Notes: a model not told the origin generated them from the sequence alone. DNA of 32,503 nucleotides from Rhodospirillales bacterium (GCA_003165295.1 PLTC01000121.1:4746-37248); one strand, 5' to 3'; shown: positions 9,761 to 19,125, numbered from the stretch's first letter. Made by a program: numbers and translations.

Positions 9761-10941
9761 ACACGCAACCTGAGGTGTGGTCTCCCGGCTTTGGCATATA
9801 CCTTCACTGGCCGTTCTGCCGGAGCAAATGCCCTTACTGCGACTTCAACAGCCACGTTGCCCCGGGCGCCGACGCCGCCCTCGACCAGGATCTCTGGCTG
9901 CGGGCCTGTCTTGCCGAATTGTGCCAGGGCGCGGCGGCAACCGCAGGCCGCACCGTCACCTCGGTCTTCTTCGGTGGCGGCACCCCTTCCCTGCTGGCCC
10001 CCGCCACCGTGGCCACCCTGCTGGACGCCATCGCCGGCCACTGGCCGCTCGCCCCCACTCTGGAGGTGACGTTGGAGGCCAACCCGACCTCGTCCGAGGC
10101 TGCGGGCTTCGCCGACGTCCGGGCGGCCGGGGTCAACCGCCTGTCCCTGGGCGTCCAGGCTCTGGACGACCACGCGCTCCGGCGGCTCGGCCGCGGCCAC
10201 GACACCGCCGGCGCGATGGCCGCCATCGGGTTGGCCGCCCGCCACTTCGACCGGTTTTCCTTCGACCTGATCTACGCCCGGCCCGGCCAGACCGTGTCCG
10301 CCTGGCGCCAGGAGCTGGCCCGCGCCGCGCCGCTGGCCGGCGGCCACCTGTCCGCCTACCAGTTGACCATCGAGCCGGGAACCGCCTTCCATCCGCTCCA
10401 CGCCCGCGGCGCGCTGACGCTGCCCGATGACGACACCGCCGCCGACCTGTTCGAGGCCACCCAGGAGGTGTTGGAGGCCCACGGCCTGTCGGCCTACGAG
10501 ATTTCCAACCACGCCCGGCCGGGGCAGGAGTGTCGCCACAACCTGACCACCTGGCGTTGCGGTGACGGCCTCGGCATCGGTCCCGGCGCCCATGGTCGCC
10601 TGACCCTGCCCGACGGCAGCCGGTGGGCGACCCGGAATCACCGCACGCCGGAGCGGTGGCTGGCCGACGTCGAACGTCACGGCCACGGCGCCCTGCCCGC
10701 CGAACCACTGGACGCCACGGCCCGCCGCGAAGAAATGCTGCTGCTGGGCCTGCGCCTGACCGAAGGCGTGAGCCGGGCGGCGGTTCGGGCCGGCTTTGGC
10801 TGCGACCTGCCCGAACTGCTCTGCGCAACCACCCTTGCCCGCCTGAGCGCCGGCGGCTTCCTGATCCTCGACGACATCGCCCTGCGCGCCACCCCGGCCG
10901 GCCGTCAGCGTCTCAACGCGGTGCTGGCGGCACTGGTTTAG
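9757..10941 (+). CDS. hemW: haem chaperone HemW, radical-SAM protein
   Basis: A 394-residue radical-SAM protein of the HemN-like HemW group. HemW binds haem and hands it to membrane haem proteins; it is not the coproporphyrinogen oxidase it is often labelled as. The cluster motif is CRSKCPYC (C-x3-C-x2-C) at about residues 21-28. Next come [42 protein letters not shown] and [16 protein letters not shown], then the C-terminal HemN-type domain ([14 protein letters not shown]). The start codon overlaps the rdgB stop by 4 nt, which fixes it. Confidence 0.94.
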   Translation: MNTQPEVWSPGFGIYLHWPFCRSKCPYCDFNSHVAPGADAALDQDLWLRACLAELCQGAAATAGRTVTSVFFGGGTPSLLAPATVATLLDAIAGHWPLAPTLEVTLEANPTSSEAAGFADVRAAGVNRLSLGVQALDDHALRRLGRGHDTAGAMAAIGLAARHFDRFSFDLIYARPGQTVSAWRQELARAAPLAGGHLSAYQLTIEPGTAFHPLHARGALTLPDDDTAADLFEATQEVLEAHGLSAYEISNHARPGQECRHNLTTWRCGDGLGIGPGAHGRLTLPDGSRWATRNHRTPERWLADVERHGHGALPAEPLDATARREEMLLLGLRLTEGVSRAAVRAGFGCDLPELLCATTLARLSAGGFLILDDIALRATPAGRQRLNAVLAALV

Positions 10942-11098
10942 ACCAGCGCGGTCGGTTGCCGGAACACAGGCCGGCGGGAAAGTCCGCTCCCCAGTGGCAA
11001 TGCCTGTTCCGCTGATCCGCCTTGTGGTAGTTCTGGCACCGACGAACCGGAACACTCGCAAGTCCCTCTTCGTTGCCCACCCTTTGCCGGCGGGGTCA

Positions 11099-12943
11099 AT
11101 GTCCCGAGCGTTTGGTCCTTTGCCGCTGTTCCTGGCGCTGGCTCTGGCTGGCGGAACCATCGCTCTGGCCTGGAGCCCGGCCGCTGCCCAGCCCGCGGCC
11201 TATGCCGTGACCATTACCGGTGTCGACGATGACGGTCTGCGCAGCTTGCTTGCCACCGGTTCGTCGCTGGTGCAGTTGCAGGACAAACCACCGCCGGGCC
11301 TGAGCGGGCTCCGGCGCCGCGCCGATGGCGACCGCGAACGGCTCGAGGCGGTCTTGCACTCGGAAGGCTATTATGACGGCCACCTGGATATTACCCTCGG
11401 CGGACCGGGTGCCGCCGCCGGGTCGACACCCCCCGCCGCCGTAACGGTCGCGGTAACGACCGGCCCGCCCTACCGCTTCGGTCACGTCTCGGTGGTCACC
11501 GTCCCCGGAGACCTGTTGCCTGCCCTCGACCCCGGTACCCCCGGTCTGTTGCCGGGAGCGGTGGCACGGGCACCGCTGGTGGTGGCGGCGGAGGCGCGGA
11601 TTCTACATCAACTGGCCGAAAGCAGCTTCGCCCTCGCCAAGGTGACCGGGCGGCGGGCGGAAGTCGACCGGCAGGCCAAGACAATGGACGTAACCTTTAC
11701 GGTGGCGCCCGGGCCGGCGGTCCGTCTGGGTACGGTCCGGGTGTCCGGGCTGACCCAGGTCGACGAGCGGCTGGTACGCGAACGGGCGGCCTGGATCGCG
11801 GGCGAACTCTACCGCCCCGAACTGATCGAGCGCACCCGGGTCAGCCTGACCAGGCTCGGCGTGTTTGCCTCGGTGTCGTTGCGTCTGGCCGATCACGCCG
11901 ATGCCGACGGCACCCACGCCGTCATCGTCACCGTCACCGAGCGCAAGCGCCATACCATCGGCCTCGGGGTGACCTTTACCAATGCCGAAGGTTTGGGTGG
12001 CCAGGCTTCGTGGACCCATCGCAACCTGTTCGGTGGCGGCGAACAACTGCGCCTGGGCGCCGAACTCGCCCGCCTCAACATTCGGACCCTGACCGCGGCC
12101 GGACTGGACGAGGCCGACGAGAAGGTGACCGCGGACCTGCGCAAACCCGGCTTCCTCGCCCCCACCCAGGACCTGACCCTGTCCACCGCGGTCATCAACG
12201 AGCACCCGGACGCCTATCAACGTCAGGCGCTGACCGCCGGCATCCGGCTCGAACGGCACCTGACCGACCATCTGAGCGTGGGCTATGGCCTGAGCGGCGA
12301 ACAGTCGGAGATCAACGACGTCGACGGTTTCACCAACGCCACCCTGGCCGGCACGCCGCTGTCGCTGGCCTACGACACCACCGACGTGGTGCTCAATCCC
12401 ACCATTGGCTACCGGCTGGCCCTGGAGTCGACACCCTGGCTGCGGCTGGGCGACACCGGCCACAGCTTTGTGATCAACCGCATCACCCAGAGCGCCTATC
12501 AGGACCTGACCGGTGACGGCGGGCTGGTCGCCGCCGGCCGGCTGTCGATCGGCAGCATTCTGAACGGCAGCGCCGCCGACCTGCCGGCCGACAAGCGTTT
12601 TTATGCCGGCGGCGGCGGTTCGGTCCGGGGCTATGCCTATCAGAAGGTCGGGCCGCTCGACGCCGCCGGGCATCCGCTGGGCGGCCAGTCGCTGGCCGAA
12701 GCCAGCGCCGAAATGCGCATCAAGGTCACCGACACTCTGGGGTTTGTGCCGTTCCTGGACGGCGGCAACGTCTATTCCTCGCTGTTGCCGCAGCCGGGTC
12801 AGACGTTGCGCTTCGGAACCGGGCTCGGTATCCGCTATTATACCGGTTTCGGACCGCTCCGGCTGGATCTCGGCACCCCCTTGCAGCCGACCCGAACCGA
12901 CCAGCCGATCCAGGTCTATCTCAGCATGGGCCAGGCATTTTGA
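11099..12943 (+). CDS. tamA: TamA, outer-membrane Omp85 component of the TAM
   Basis: A 614-residue Omp85-family outer-membrane protein that works with TamB in moving autotransporters and phospholipids. From the start at 11099 a signal peptide is clear (LFLALALAGGTIALAW, cleavage about AAAQ-PAA). POTRA-type modules fill about 35-270 (LEAVLHSEGYYDG; VRLGTVRVSGLTQVDERLVRERA; VSLTRLGVFASVSLRL). The 16-strand barrel follows, beginning GLGVTFTNAEGLGGQASWTHRNLFGGGEQL, with the conserved RFYAGGGGSVRGYAYQ (Omp85 VRGY/F motif in the lid loop) and an aromatic C-terminal residue (MGQAF). The open frame extends 35 codons upstream, but only the 11099 start gives a proper signal peptide. The next gene, tamB, begins about at the stop, forming the usual tamAB operon. 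Confidence 0.93.
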   Translation: MSRAFGPLPLFLALALAGGTIALAWSPAAAQPAAYAVTITGVDDDGLRSLLATGSSLVQLQDKPPPGLSGLRRRADGDRERLEAVLHSEGYYDGHLDITLGGPGAAAGSTPPAAVTVAVTTGPPYRFGHVSVVTVPGDLLPALDPGTPGLLPGAVARAPLVVAAEARILHQLAESSFALAKVTGRRAEVDRQAKTMDVTFTVAPGPAVRLGTVRVSGLTQVDERLVRERAAWIAGELYRPELIERTRVSLTRLGVFASVSLRLADHADADGTHAVIVTVTERKRHTIGLGVTFTNAEGLGGQASWTHRNLFGGGEQLRLGAELARLNIRTLTAAGLDEADEKVTADLRKPGFLAPTQDLTLSTAVINEHPDAYQRQALTAGIRLERHLTDHLSVGYGLSGEQSEINDVDGFTNATLAGTPLSLAYDTTDVVLNPTIGYRLALESTPWLRLGDTGHSFVINRITQSAYQDLTGDGGLVAAGRLSIGSILNGSAADLPADKRFYAGGGGSVRGYAYQKVGPLDAAGHPLGGQSLAEASAEMRIKVTDTLGFVPFLDGGNVYSSLLPQPGQTLRFGTGLGIRYYTGFGPLRLDLGTPLQPTRTDQPIQVYLSMGQAF

Positions 12944-12954
12944 AGGCAGAGACC

Positions 12955-15900
12955 GTGAACCCAGGCACCCCAAAGGCACACCGGCAGGGGAAGCGAAGGT
13001 TGCTGGTGGTCGGCGGCCTGCTGACCGGCGGGCTGCTGGTGCTGGCCGCAGCCGGCCTTGTGCTGTTGCTCCAGACCGACCCCGGCCGGCACTGGATCGC
13101 CGGGCGCCTCGCGGCCATGGCCAGCGGCCCGGGCAGCACCGTGACCATCGGCGCCCTCCAGGGCCGGTTGCCGTTCGCCATCAGCCTGATCGACGTGACG
13201 GTGGCCGACCACAAGGGCCGATGGCTCACGGCCCGCCGCACCGACATCGCCATCGACGGCCGCGCCCTGCTGGCGGGGCGGCTCGACGTGGTCGACCTGA
13301 CCGTGGACCGCCTGGAGATCGTCCGCCCCCCCTTGCCGCTTCCCGAACCGGCTGGGGCCACGGCGGAACCGGCGAGCGGTGCCGGTATCCCTGTCGGCCC
13401 GGATACCGCTCACCCCGAAACCCCGGCGCTCCCCGCTCCCACCGCCGCCGCCGCCGCCGGCAAGGTGGTGCCGGCACTGCCGCTGCCGGTCACGGTGCGG
13501 CGGCTGGTGGTGGACGAGGTGGCCCTGGGCACCGGGCTGCTCGGCGGTGCGCCCACCCTGCTCCACGCCGAAGGTGATGCCCGGCTGGGCGAGCACCTCG
13601 GACCCCAGCGGCTGGACCTTGACCTGAGCCACCGCGACGGCCAGCCGGGCGGCGGGCATCTGCATGTGGATTACGCGCCGGACACCGACCGCCTGAATCT
13701 GGATCTGGCGATCGTCGAGCCCCCCGGCGGCGTGCTGGCGCGGGCGTTACGGCTGCGCGACCTGCCGGCGGTGGATTTCAAGGCGACCGGCAGCGCGCCC
13801 CTGGCCGACTGGCACGGCAGCGTCAGTGCCCACGCCGGCCAGCGTGCCGCGCTGGCCGGCGAAGCCGCGATCCGGCGCGGCCCCGGCGGCTACCGGATCA
13901 CCCTCCAGGGTGGCGGCGACGTCACGGCGTTGCTGCCGCGCCCCTGGGCGACGCTGATCGGCCCGGCTCTGCGACTGGCTCTCGACCTGCTGGCCGACGA
14001 CGACGGCGGACTGACCCTGCGGCCGGAGTCCAGCCTCGCCTTTGCCGCCGCCGCCGTCACCGCCGGCGGCAGGCTCGACCCCGATACCAACCGCCTGACC
14101 CTCGACTACCGGCTGACCCCGGTTGCCGGCGCGCTGATTGCGGCCGGCGCCCTGCCGGCCGGCAGCCACTGGCGCGACGCCGTGCTGTCCGGCACCATCG
14201 AAGGGAGTCCCACCGCCCCGGCCCTTACCGCGGCGCTCCGGGTCGAAGAACCGGCCTCACCCAACCTGACCGCTCACAGCGTGGCCGCCACGCTGACCAG
14301 CACACCGGCCACCGGCGGTATTCGGAACCTGACCCTTGACGCCGCGGTGGACTATCTGAGCGGCGCCGACTCCACCATGACCCGGCTGGCCGGACCCCAC
14401 GCCCAACTGACGATGACGGCCGCCACCCGGCAGGGCAGCGAGGTGATGCGGCTGTCCAAGGTGGCGCTGACCGTCGCCGCCGGCCGGATCACCGCCACCG
14501 GCAACGCCGAGCCCGGCACCGGCCGGCTCCAGGCGACCGGCCATTTCGCCATCGACCACCTGTCGCGGCTGCTGGGTCCGTTCGGCCTGCCGCTTTCCGG
14601 TGTTGCCGACCTGGACCTGTCACTCAAGGCCGGGCGCGACGGAACGCAACTTGACGTAACCGGCAGCGCCGGAACCTTACAGACCGATATCGACACCGTC
14701 GACCGCACGCTGGCCGCGTTGCTGGACAACGGCCTCCGCGTCAAGGGAACGGTGACGGTCGATGGCCGGGGCGGGTTCCACGCCCGGGATTGGCACCTCG
14801 ACGGCCACCAGCTCGCCGTGAGCGGTCAGGCGGATCTGGCGGACCGGCGGCTGGACGCCACCGTCCAGCTTGACCTGCCGCAACTGGCGCCCCTGGCCGA
14901 TCCCCTGGGCCTGCCGCCGCTGACCGGGGGCGCCAGCCTCAACGCCTCCTGGCACGGACCGTTGACCGCGGCCGAAGCCAGGGCCAGGCTGGTGGTGACC
15001 GACCTTGGTGTCTCGGGCCGGGCGTTGGGCCAGAGCGAACTGAACCTCACCGCCACCGGCCTGCCCGCCAACCCCCGGGTCCAGCTCGGGCTCAGGGCCG
15101 CCGCCGGCCTCGCCACCCTGAAGCCGGTGATCGCCACCGCAACGCTGGCGCTCAGTCCCGACGGCAAGGCGCTGCTGATGGATTCGCTCTCGGCCAACCA
15201 GGGAGACAACCGGATCAACGGAACCCTGCGGCTGGCCTTCAATGCCGGCGACGCCACCGGCCATTTGGCCGGTCAGTTGCCCGACCTGGCTGCGCTGGCG
15301 CCGTTTGCCGGGGTGCCGCTCGCCGGCCGCGGTCGCTTCGACGCCGTCCTCGGGCGCCGTGCCGATCACGCCACCCTGCTGTTTGCCGGCGGCACCAACG
15401 CCCTGCGTCTCGGCGGCAGTCCGGCGGCGCCCGCCCTCGGCGCCAGCGACCTCGAATTCAAGGGTTCGGTCACCGCCGCCTCGTTTATCGACCTTGCCGC
15501 CGGCCGCATCACCGGCTCCGTGGCGCTCAACGGGCAATCGCTCAAGAGCGGACCCGTCGCGGTCGGTGTCCTCAACGCCACCCTCGAGGGCAGCCCGAGC
15601 GAGGCCACCTTCCGGGTGGTCGCGCCCACCGGCCCGGGCCAACCGGACGCCGTCGACCTGGCCGGTAGCCTGGACAGCACCCCCGACCACCTTGACGTCC
15701 GGCTGACCCGGCTGGCCGGCCGGTTCGGCGACGTGCCGATGTCTCTGGCCCGCCCCGCGGTGTTGACCATCGGCCCGGCCCAACTGGCGGTGAGCGGGCT
15801 GCGCCTGACCGGTCAGGATTTCCACCTGGACGCCGACGGCGCCATCGGCGCCGATGGTCTTTCCGGCCGGTTGACGATCGGGCACCTGCCGCTGGCCCTT

Positions 15901-17610
15901 CTTCACCTGGTCCAACCGGTGTGGCCAGGCCATGGCCACCTGGACGCCGATGCCACCCTGTCCGGGAGTCTGGCCGACCCGCGGGCGGAGATCGCAGCCC
16001 AGGTCAAGGACGCCACGCTGACCCAGGCGGAAATCGCCGATCTCGATCTCGGCACCCTCGACGGCACCCTTCAAGCCCACTGGCGGAGCGGCCGGCTGGC
16101 CGCCGACGGGGCAATCCAGGCCCGGGACGGCGCCAGCCTTCACTGGACCGGCGAGGTGCCGCTGGCGCTGCGACTCAGCCCGCTGGCCATCGCAATGCCC
16201 GACGGCGCCGCCCTGCATGCAACCGCCTCGGGCACGCTCCCGCTCGCCACCTTCGGCGATCTGCTGGCCGACCGTGGCGACCGCCTGACCGGCACCCTGA
16301 CCGCGGCGCTGTCTCTCGGGGGCACCATCGCCGCCCCGGACCTGGGCGGCACGCTGACGGTGGACAACGGTCGTTACGAGAATCAGGCGCTGGGCAGCGT
16401 CATTGACCGCATCTCGGCCCGCATCTCGGGCACCGGCGGCGCCTTTACCATCGAACATCTTTCCGGCCACACCGCCGACGACGGCGAAGTCGCCGCCACC
16501 GGCCAGCTCAAATTCGGCACCCCCAACGGCGAGGCCTTTGACGTCCACCTCACCGCCCGCGACGCCCGGCTGGTGCAACTGGATCCGATCACCGCCAATG
16601 TCGACGCCGACCTGACCCTGACCGGCGAAATCAAGGCCCCGCGTCTGGCCGGCAGCGTCATGATCCGGCACGCCGACATCCGGTTGCCCGACCGCCTGCC
16701 TTCAGAAGTGGTCGACCTTCAGGTTACCGAGGGCCGTGCGCCGCCGGGCACCCCCGCAGGGCCTGCCCCCGCCTCAACCGCCGCATCCTCGGCCGCCCCC
16801 GCCCCGGGACGGGGGCGTCGGCCGGTGCTCCCCGGTTCGGTGGTCCGCGTCACCGCACCGCCGGCGACCGCCGCGGCCCCGGTCGGTCCGCCGACCGGGC
16901 CGACGCTGGCCCTGACGGTCAGCGCCCGCAGCAATGTTTTTGTTCACGGCCGCGGCGTTGACAGCGAATTCGCCGGCGACCTGAAGATTACCGGCGCCCT
17001 GCCGGCGCCGCTGATCAAGGGCACACTGACCATGCTGCACGGCCGGCTCGACCTGCTGGGCAAGGAATTCCAGTTCAAGCACGGGACCATCGACTTTGCC
17101 GGCGGCAGCGACCTTGATCCCGACCTGGACCTGCTGGCCGAGGCCCGCACCGGCAGCATCACCGCCGAGGCCGGGGTTACCGGTCGGGTCCGGGCGCCGT
17201 TGCTGACCCTGACCTCGGTTCCGGTGATGCCCCAGGATGAGATCCTGGCGCGACTGCTGTTCGACAAACCGGTTTCCCAGCTCGGCGCCCTCGAAGCAGT
17301 CCAACTGGCCGACTCCGCGGCCCAACTCTCGGGATTGGGCGGCTCGAGCGCCCTGGTGGAACGGGTCCGCCGTTCTCTCGGCATCGACCGCCTGAATGTC
17401 ACCAGCACCGCGCCGGGTGCAAAGCGCGAAACCGTGGAAGCCGGACGGTACGTCGCCCAGGACGTCTATCTCGGCGTCCAACAAGGACCGGGCGAAGACA
17501 GCAGCCGTGCCAAGGTCGAAATCGCCATCACCAGGACGCTTCAGGCCGAAGTCGATGTGGGGGTCCATGCCGACCCGCAGGTCGGCCTTAAATTCGAATG
17601 GGATTATTAA
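12955..17610 (+). CDS. tamB: TamB, translocation and assembly module inner-membrane component
   Basis: A very large protein (1551 residues from the GTG at 12955; 1556 if the TTG at 12940, overlapping the tamA stop, is used). One N-terminal anchor segment (LLVVGGLLTGGLLVLAAAGL) is followed by a long periplasmic AsmA/TamB-type beta-groove rich in LDL, TGSA and GTL repeats. The C-terminal DUF490/TamB domain is unmistakable: KGTLTMLHGRLDLLGKEFQF, PDLDLLAEARTGSI, LTSVPVMPQDEILARLLF, GRYVAQDVYLGVQQG, and final FEWDY. A Pro/Ala linker lies at about 16,733-16,910. The partner is TamA just upstream. AGGCAGAG before the GTG favours the later start; translational coupling could favour the TTG. TamB proteins also move phospholipids between membranes. 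Confidence 0.93.
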   Translation: MNPGTPKAHRQGKRRLLVVGGLLTGGLLVLAAAGLVLLLQTDPGRHWIAGRLAAMASGPGSTVTIGALQGRLPFAISLIDVTVADHKGRWLTARRTDIAIDGRALLAGRLDVVDLTVDRLEIVRPPLPLPEPAGATAEPASGAGIPVGPDTAHPETPALPAPTAAAAAGKVVPALPLPVTVRRLVVDEVALGTGLLGGAPTLLHAEGDARLGEHLGPQRLDLDLSHRDGQPGGGHLHVDYAPDTDRLNLDLAIVEPPGGVLARALRLRDLPAVDFKATGSAPLADWHGSVSAHAGQRAALAGEAAIRRGPGGYRITLQGGGDVTALLPRPWATLIGPALRLALDLLADDDGGLTLRPESSLAFAAAAVTAGGRLDPDTNRLTLDYRLTPVAGALIAAGALPAGSHWRDAVLSGTIEGSPTAPALTAALRVEEPASPNLTAHSVAATLTSTPATGGIRNLTLDAAVDYLSGADSTMTRLAGPHAQLTMTAATRQGSEVMRLSKVALTVAAGRITATGNAEPGTGRLQATGHFAIDHLSRLLGPFGLPLSGVADLDLSLKAGRDGTQLDVTGSAGTLQTDIDTVDRTLAALLDNGLRVKGTVTVDGRGGFHARDWHLDGHQLAVSGQADLADRRLDATVQLDLPQLAPLADPLGLPPLTGGASLNASWHGPLTAAEARARLVVTDLGVSGRALGQSELNLTATGLPANPRVQLGLRAAAGLATLKPVIATATLALSPDGKALLMDSLSANQGDNRINGTLRLAFNAGDATGHLAGQLPDLAALAPFAGVPLAGRGRFDAVLGRRADHATLLFAGGTNALRLGGSPAAPALGASDLEFKGSVTAASFIDLAAGRITGSVALNGQSLKSGPVAVGVLNATLEGSPSEATFRVVAPTGPGQPDAVDLAGSLDSTPDHLDVRLTRLAGRFGDVPMSLARPAVLTIGPAQLAVSGLRLTGQDFHLDADGAIGADGLSGRLTIGHLPLALLHLVQPVWPGHGHLDADATLSGSLADPRAEIAAQVKDATLTQAEIADLDLGTLDGTLQAHWRSGRLAADGAIQARDGASLHWTGEVPLALRLSPLAIAMPDGAALHATASGTLPLATFGDLLADRGDRLTGTLTAALSLGGTIAAPDLGGTLTVDNGRYENQALGSVIDRISARISGTGGAFTIEHLSGHTADDGEVAATGQLKFGTPNGEAFDVHLTARDARLVQLDPITANVDADLTLTGEIKAPRLAGSVMIRHADIRLPDRLPSEVVDLQVTEGRAPPGTPAGPAPASTAASSAAPAPGRGRRPVLPGSVVRVTAPPATAAAPVGPPTGPTLALTVSARSNVFVHGRGVDSEFAGDLKITGALPAPLIKGTLTMLHGRLDLLGKEFQFKHGTIDFAGGSDLDPDLDLLAEARTGSITAEAGVTGRVRAPLLTLTSVPVMPQDEILARLLFDKPVSQLGALEAVQLADSAAQLSGLGGSSALVERVRRSLGIDRLNVTSTAPGAKRETVEAGRYVAQDVYLGVQQGPGEDSSRAKVEIAITRTLQAEVDVGVHADPQVGLKFEWDY

Positions 17611-17623
17611 CCTTCGGCGACCA

Positions 17624-17668
17624 GGGGCCTCAAGACAAGGGGCCTCAAGACAAGAGGCCTCAAGACAA
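17624..17668. repeat. 15-bp tandem repeat, three copies
   Basis: GGGGCCTCAAGACAA at 17624-17638 and 17639-17653, then one variant copy (GAGGCCTCAAGACAA) at 17654-17668, followed by a broken fourth. It starts 14 nt past the tamB stop, in the gap between convergent tamB and atpF. Function unknown. Confidence 0.9.
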
Positions 17669-17703
17669 GGGGCTGGTCATGGTGTCGGGGATCATCGGCG
17701 CCA

Positions 17704-17814
17704 CCGCATTCACCACCAGGATCACGAAGAACGCGAAGCAGGTCACCAAGAGAGAGAGAGAGAGACGTCTTCGTGACTGCTTTGTGCCCTTGGTGTCCTT
17801 CGTGGTGAATGCGG
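17704..17814. repeat. 111-bp imperfect inverted repeat (long hairpin, MITE-like)
   Basis: Ends are perfect 13-bp inverted repeats, CCGCATTCACCAC and GTGGTGAATGCGG. The arms continue imperfectly with CACGAAG / CTTCGTG blocks, around a centre with 17 nt of alternating AG (17749-17765). Minus-strand text such as ATTCACCACGAAGGACACC resembles a dispersed 'CACGAAGG' repeat that I know from many unrelated bacterial genomes. As RNA it would fold into a long hairpin and could end transcription from both convergent neighbours. No transposase is present. Confidence 0.8.
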
Positions 17815-17882
17815 CCTCGCGGCGCTCGGGCGCTCCAACGGGCTGAAAACACCAGCACCCTGGAATCCCGGAACAGCCTTAT

Positions 17883-18365
17883 TTAATTTAACAGGCCGCG
17901 CAGGCCGGTGAGGCTGCTGTCGACCAGCGGATCCGGCGCACCGGCTTCCACCCGCTCCTGAAACAGCCGGCGGCTGCTGGTGATGGCCAGGTCCACGGCA
18001 AAGTTGCGCACTTCGACCAGCGCCTGGGTCTCGGCCTGGGCAATACGATCGATGGCCTGAAGCTCCCGCCGCTTGACCGCGAGCTGGACATCTTCCTCGG
18101 CCTTGACCCGAATGCGCTCCGCCTCTTCGCGGGCGTGGGCGATGATCGCCTCGGCCTCCTGCTCGGCCTCCTGGTGGCGCTTCTGGCACTCCGCCAACAC
18201 CGCCTGGGCGTCCTCGCGCAGGCGCTGCGCCTGCTCCAGTTCCTGGCGGATGCGCTCTCCGCGCTGGTCCAGCGCCGTGGTGGCAAGGCTGCTGAGCTTT
18301 TTGTAGGCCAGACCGACAAAAATCAGGAAGGCGACCAAAACCCAGAAAGTTGCATCTTGCAGCAT
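17883..18365 (-). CDS. atpF: ATP synthase F0 subunit b
   Basis: A 160-residue F0 stator subunit. One N-terminal membrane segment (FWVLVAFLIFVGLAYKKL) is followed by an almost continuous charged coiled coil (RGERIRQELEQAQRLREDAQAVLAEC, EEAERIRVKAEEDVQLAVKRRE) and the alphaproteobacterial-type tail (AVDLAITSSRRLFQ). Length is normal for b. AAGGAG lies 8 nt before the ATG. The start overlaps a stop (TGATG) of a short upstream frame, so in its original setting it was coupled to a preceding gene. Normally a, c and b' genes come between atpI and this gene; here they are absent. Confidence 0.92.
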   Translation of the reverse strand: MLQDATFWVLVAFLIFVGLAYKKLSSLATTALDQRGERIRQELEQAQRLREDAQAVLAECQKRHQEAEQEAEAIIAHAREEAERIRVKAEEDVQLAVKRRELQAIDRIAQAETQALVEVRNFAVDLAITSSRRLFQERVEAGAPDPLVDSSLTGLRGLLN

Positions 18366-18439
18366 CAGTTATGCTCCTTGATCGCGGCCTCGAGCCGCGA
18401 AATGACTGCGTCGAAAATGCCCGTCAGGGCGGCGGCGGG
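18365..18439 (-). pseudogene. possible 3' remnant of the missing b' (or other F0) gene
   Basis: A 24-codon frame, bounded upstream by TAA, ends in ISRLEAAIKEHN and then a TGA that overlaps the atpF ATG by one base. Stop-start overlap of this kind marks real adjacent operon genes, and amphipathic Ala/Glu/Lys ends are common in b' subunits. There is no start codon or ribosome-binding site of its own. I read it as the tail of a lost upstream gene, most likely b', but it is too short to identify. Confidence 0.35.
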
Positions 18440-18792
18440 TTAATCCCTTTCACAGGCGGCGACGGCTGCCGGAGCCCGGATGCGGCGACAGCACTGACGG
18501 CCCGGTGGACGGTGCCGGCAGCCGCAGCGGCCCCCAGCAAAAACATCACCACCAGCCCCCACGGCCTGGTTCCCAGCCAGCGGTCGATCAGCAGACCGCC
18601 ACCAAGACCGACTATCATGGCCGCAACCATACCGGTGGCGATGCGGAACGCCGTCGCCTGCATGGCGCGTCCGCCATCTCCCTCCACCGGCGGTGCCGGC
18701 TCCCGGAGTCCGAACAGGATCGTGAACCACTGCCGGGCAGTCGTCTGATCCTTCGGCCCCCTGATTGCGGACGGACGGCCCTCGCTCGCCAA
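18424..18792 (-). CDS. atpI: AtpI-type F0F1 ATP synthase assembly protein
   Basis: A 122-residue protein with two membrane segments, matching AtpI/AtpZ-type proteins that head alphaproteobacterial F0 operons and assist c-ring assembly or Mg transport. The diagnostic part is RIATGMVAAMIVGLGGGLLIDRWLGTRPWGLVVMFLLGAAAAAG at residues about 49-92 (read in pieces: GGLLIDRWLGTRPWG is the family core). The TTG start at 18792 is convincing because GGGGGGAGG sits 7 or so bases upstream. The C-terminal tail after the second segment (SGLRQPSPPVKGINPPPP) is unlike AtpI and may be sequence read through a deletion joint. It is followed at once by atpF. Confidence 0.8.
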   Translation of the reverse strand: MASEGRPSAIRGPKDQTTARQWFTILFGLREPAPPVEGDGGRAMQATAFRIATGMVAAMIVGLGGGLLIDRWLGTRPWGLVVMFLLGAAAAAGTVHRAVSAVAASGLRQPSPPVKGINPPPP

Positions 18793-19125
18793 TTCCGGTA
18801 CCTCCCCCCGCTTGCGCCGGTTGTCACCCTACGATTCCCAAAGCGCACCGTCAAGACCGGGACGACAGGCCGGGACAACAGGCCGACCGGGCGGCGCAGT
18901 GCTGACCGGGCATGCCGACAATGGGGACGATGGAATGGGGACTCGTGGAAAGGGGCTTCCCTTGCTATACTTTGTCTTGTAGGAAAACGCGAACGCAGAA
19001 CGTCGTGTCGGCGAACCGGGAATCGCGACTCATCCTTTTTGCCCGAATCCGCGGGCGGAGGCAGTCGGGATTCCAGGTCGTCAAGAGTCGGCCGACGGTG
19101 GGGTGGTCGTTAAAATTCGGGGGAA
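18793..19125. other. intergenic region between atpI and minC
   Basis: About 330 nt between divergent operons. It holds the strong atpI ribosome-binding site at its left edge and a good extended -10 element for minCDE (listed separately). Several open frames cross it, but none looks like a protein. Confidence 0.6.
18963..18971 (+). promoter_or_regulatory. candidate extended -10 promoter for minCDE
   Basis: TGCTATACT forms an extended -10 (TGn plus TATACT, one mismatch to TATAAT) about 155 nt upstream of the minC start. No good -35 is seen at 16-18 nt, as is usual for extended -10 promoters. The nearby bases are clearly richer in A/T than the surroundings. Confidence 0.45.

Noticed and set aside
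10970-11000. Short stretch with GGGAAAGTCCGCTCCCC, like the conserved 5' part of bacterial RNase P RNA
   Set aside because: Only about 157 nt separate hemW and tamA, too little for RNase P RNA, and none of the other conserved blocks follow.
14677-16671. 664-codon open frame antisense to tamB
   Set aside because: It is a by-product of GC-rich codon use in tamB; the sense frame has full family signatures, the antisense text is Gly/Arg/Gln-rich and matches nothing.
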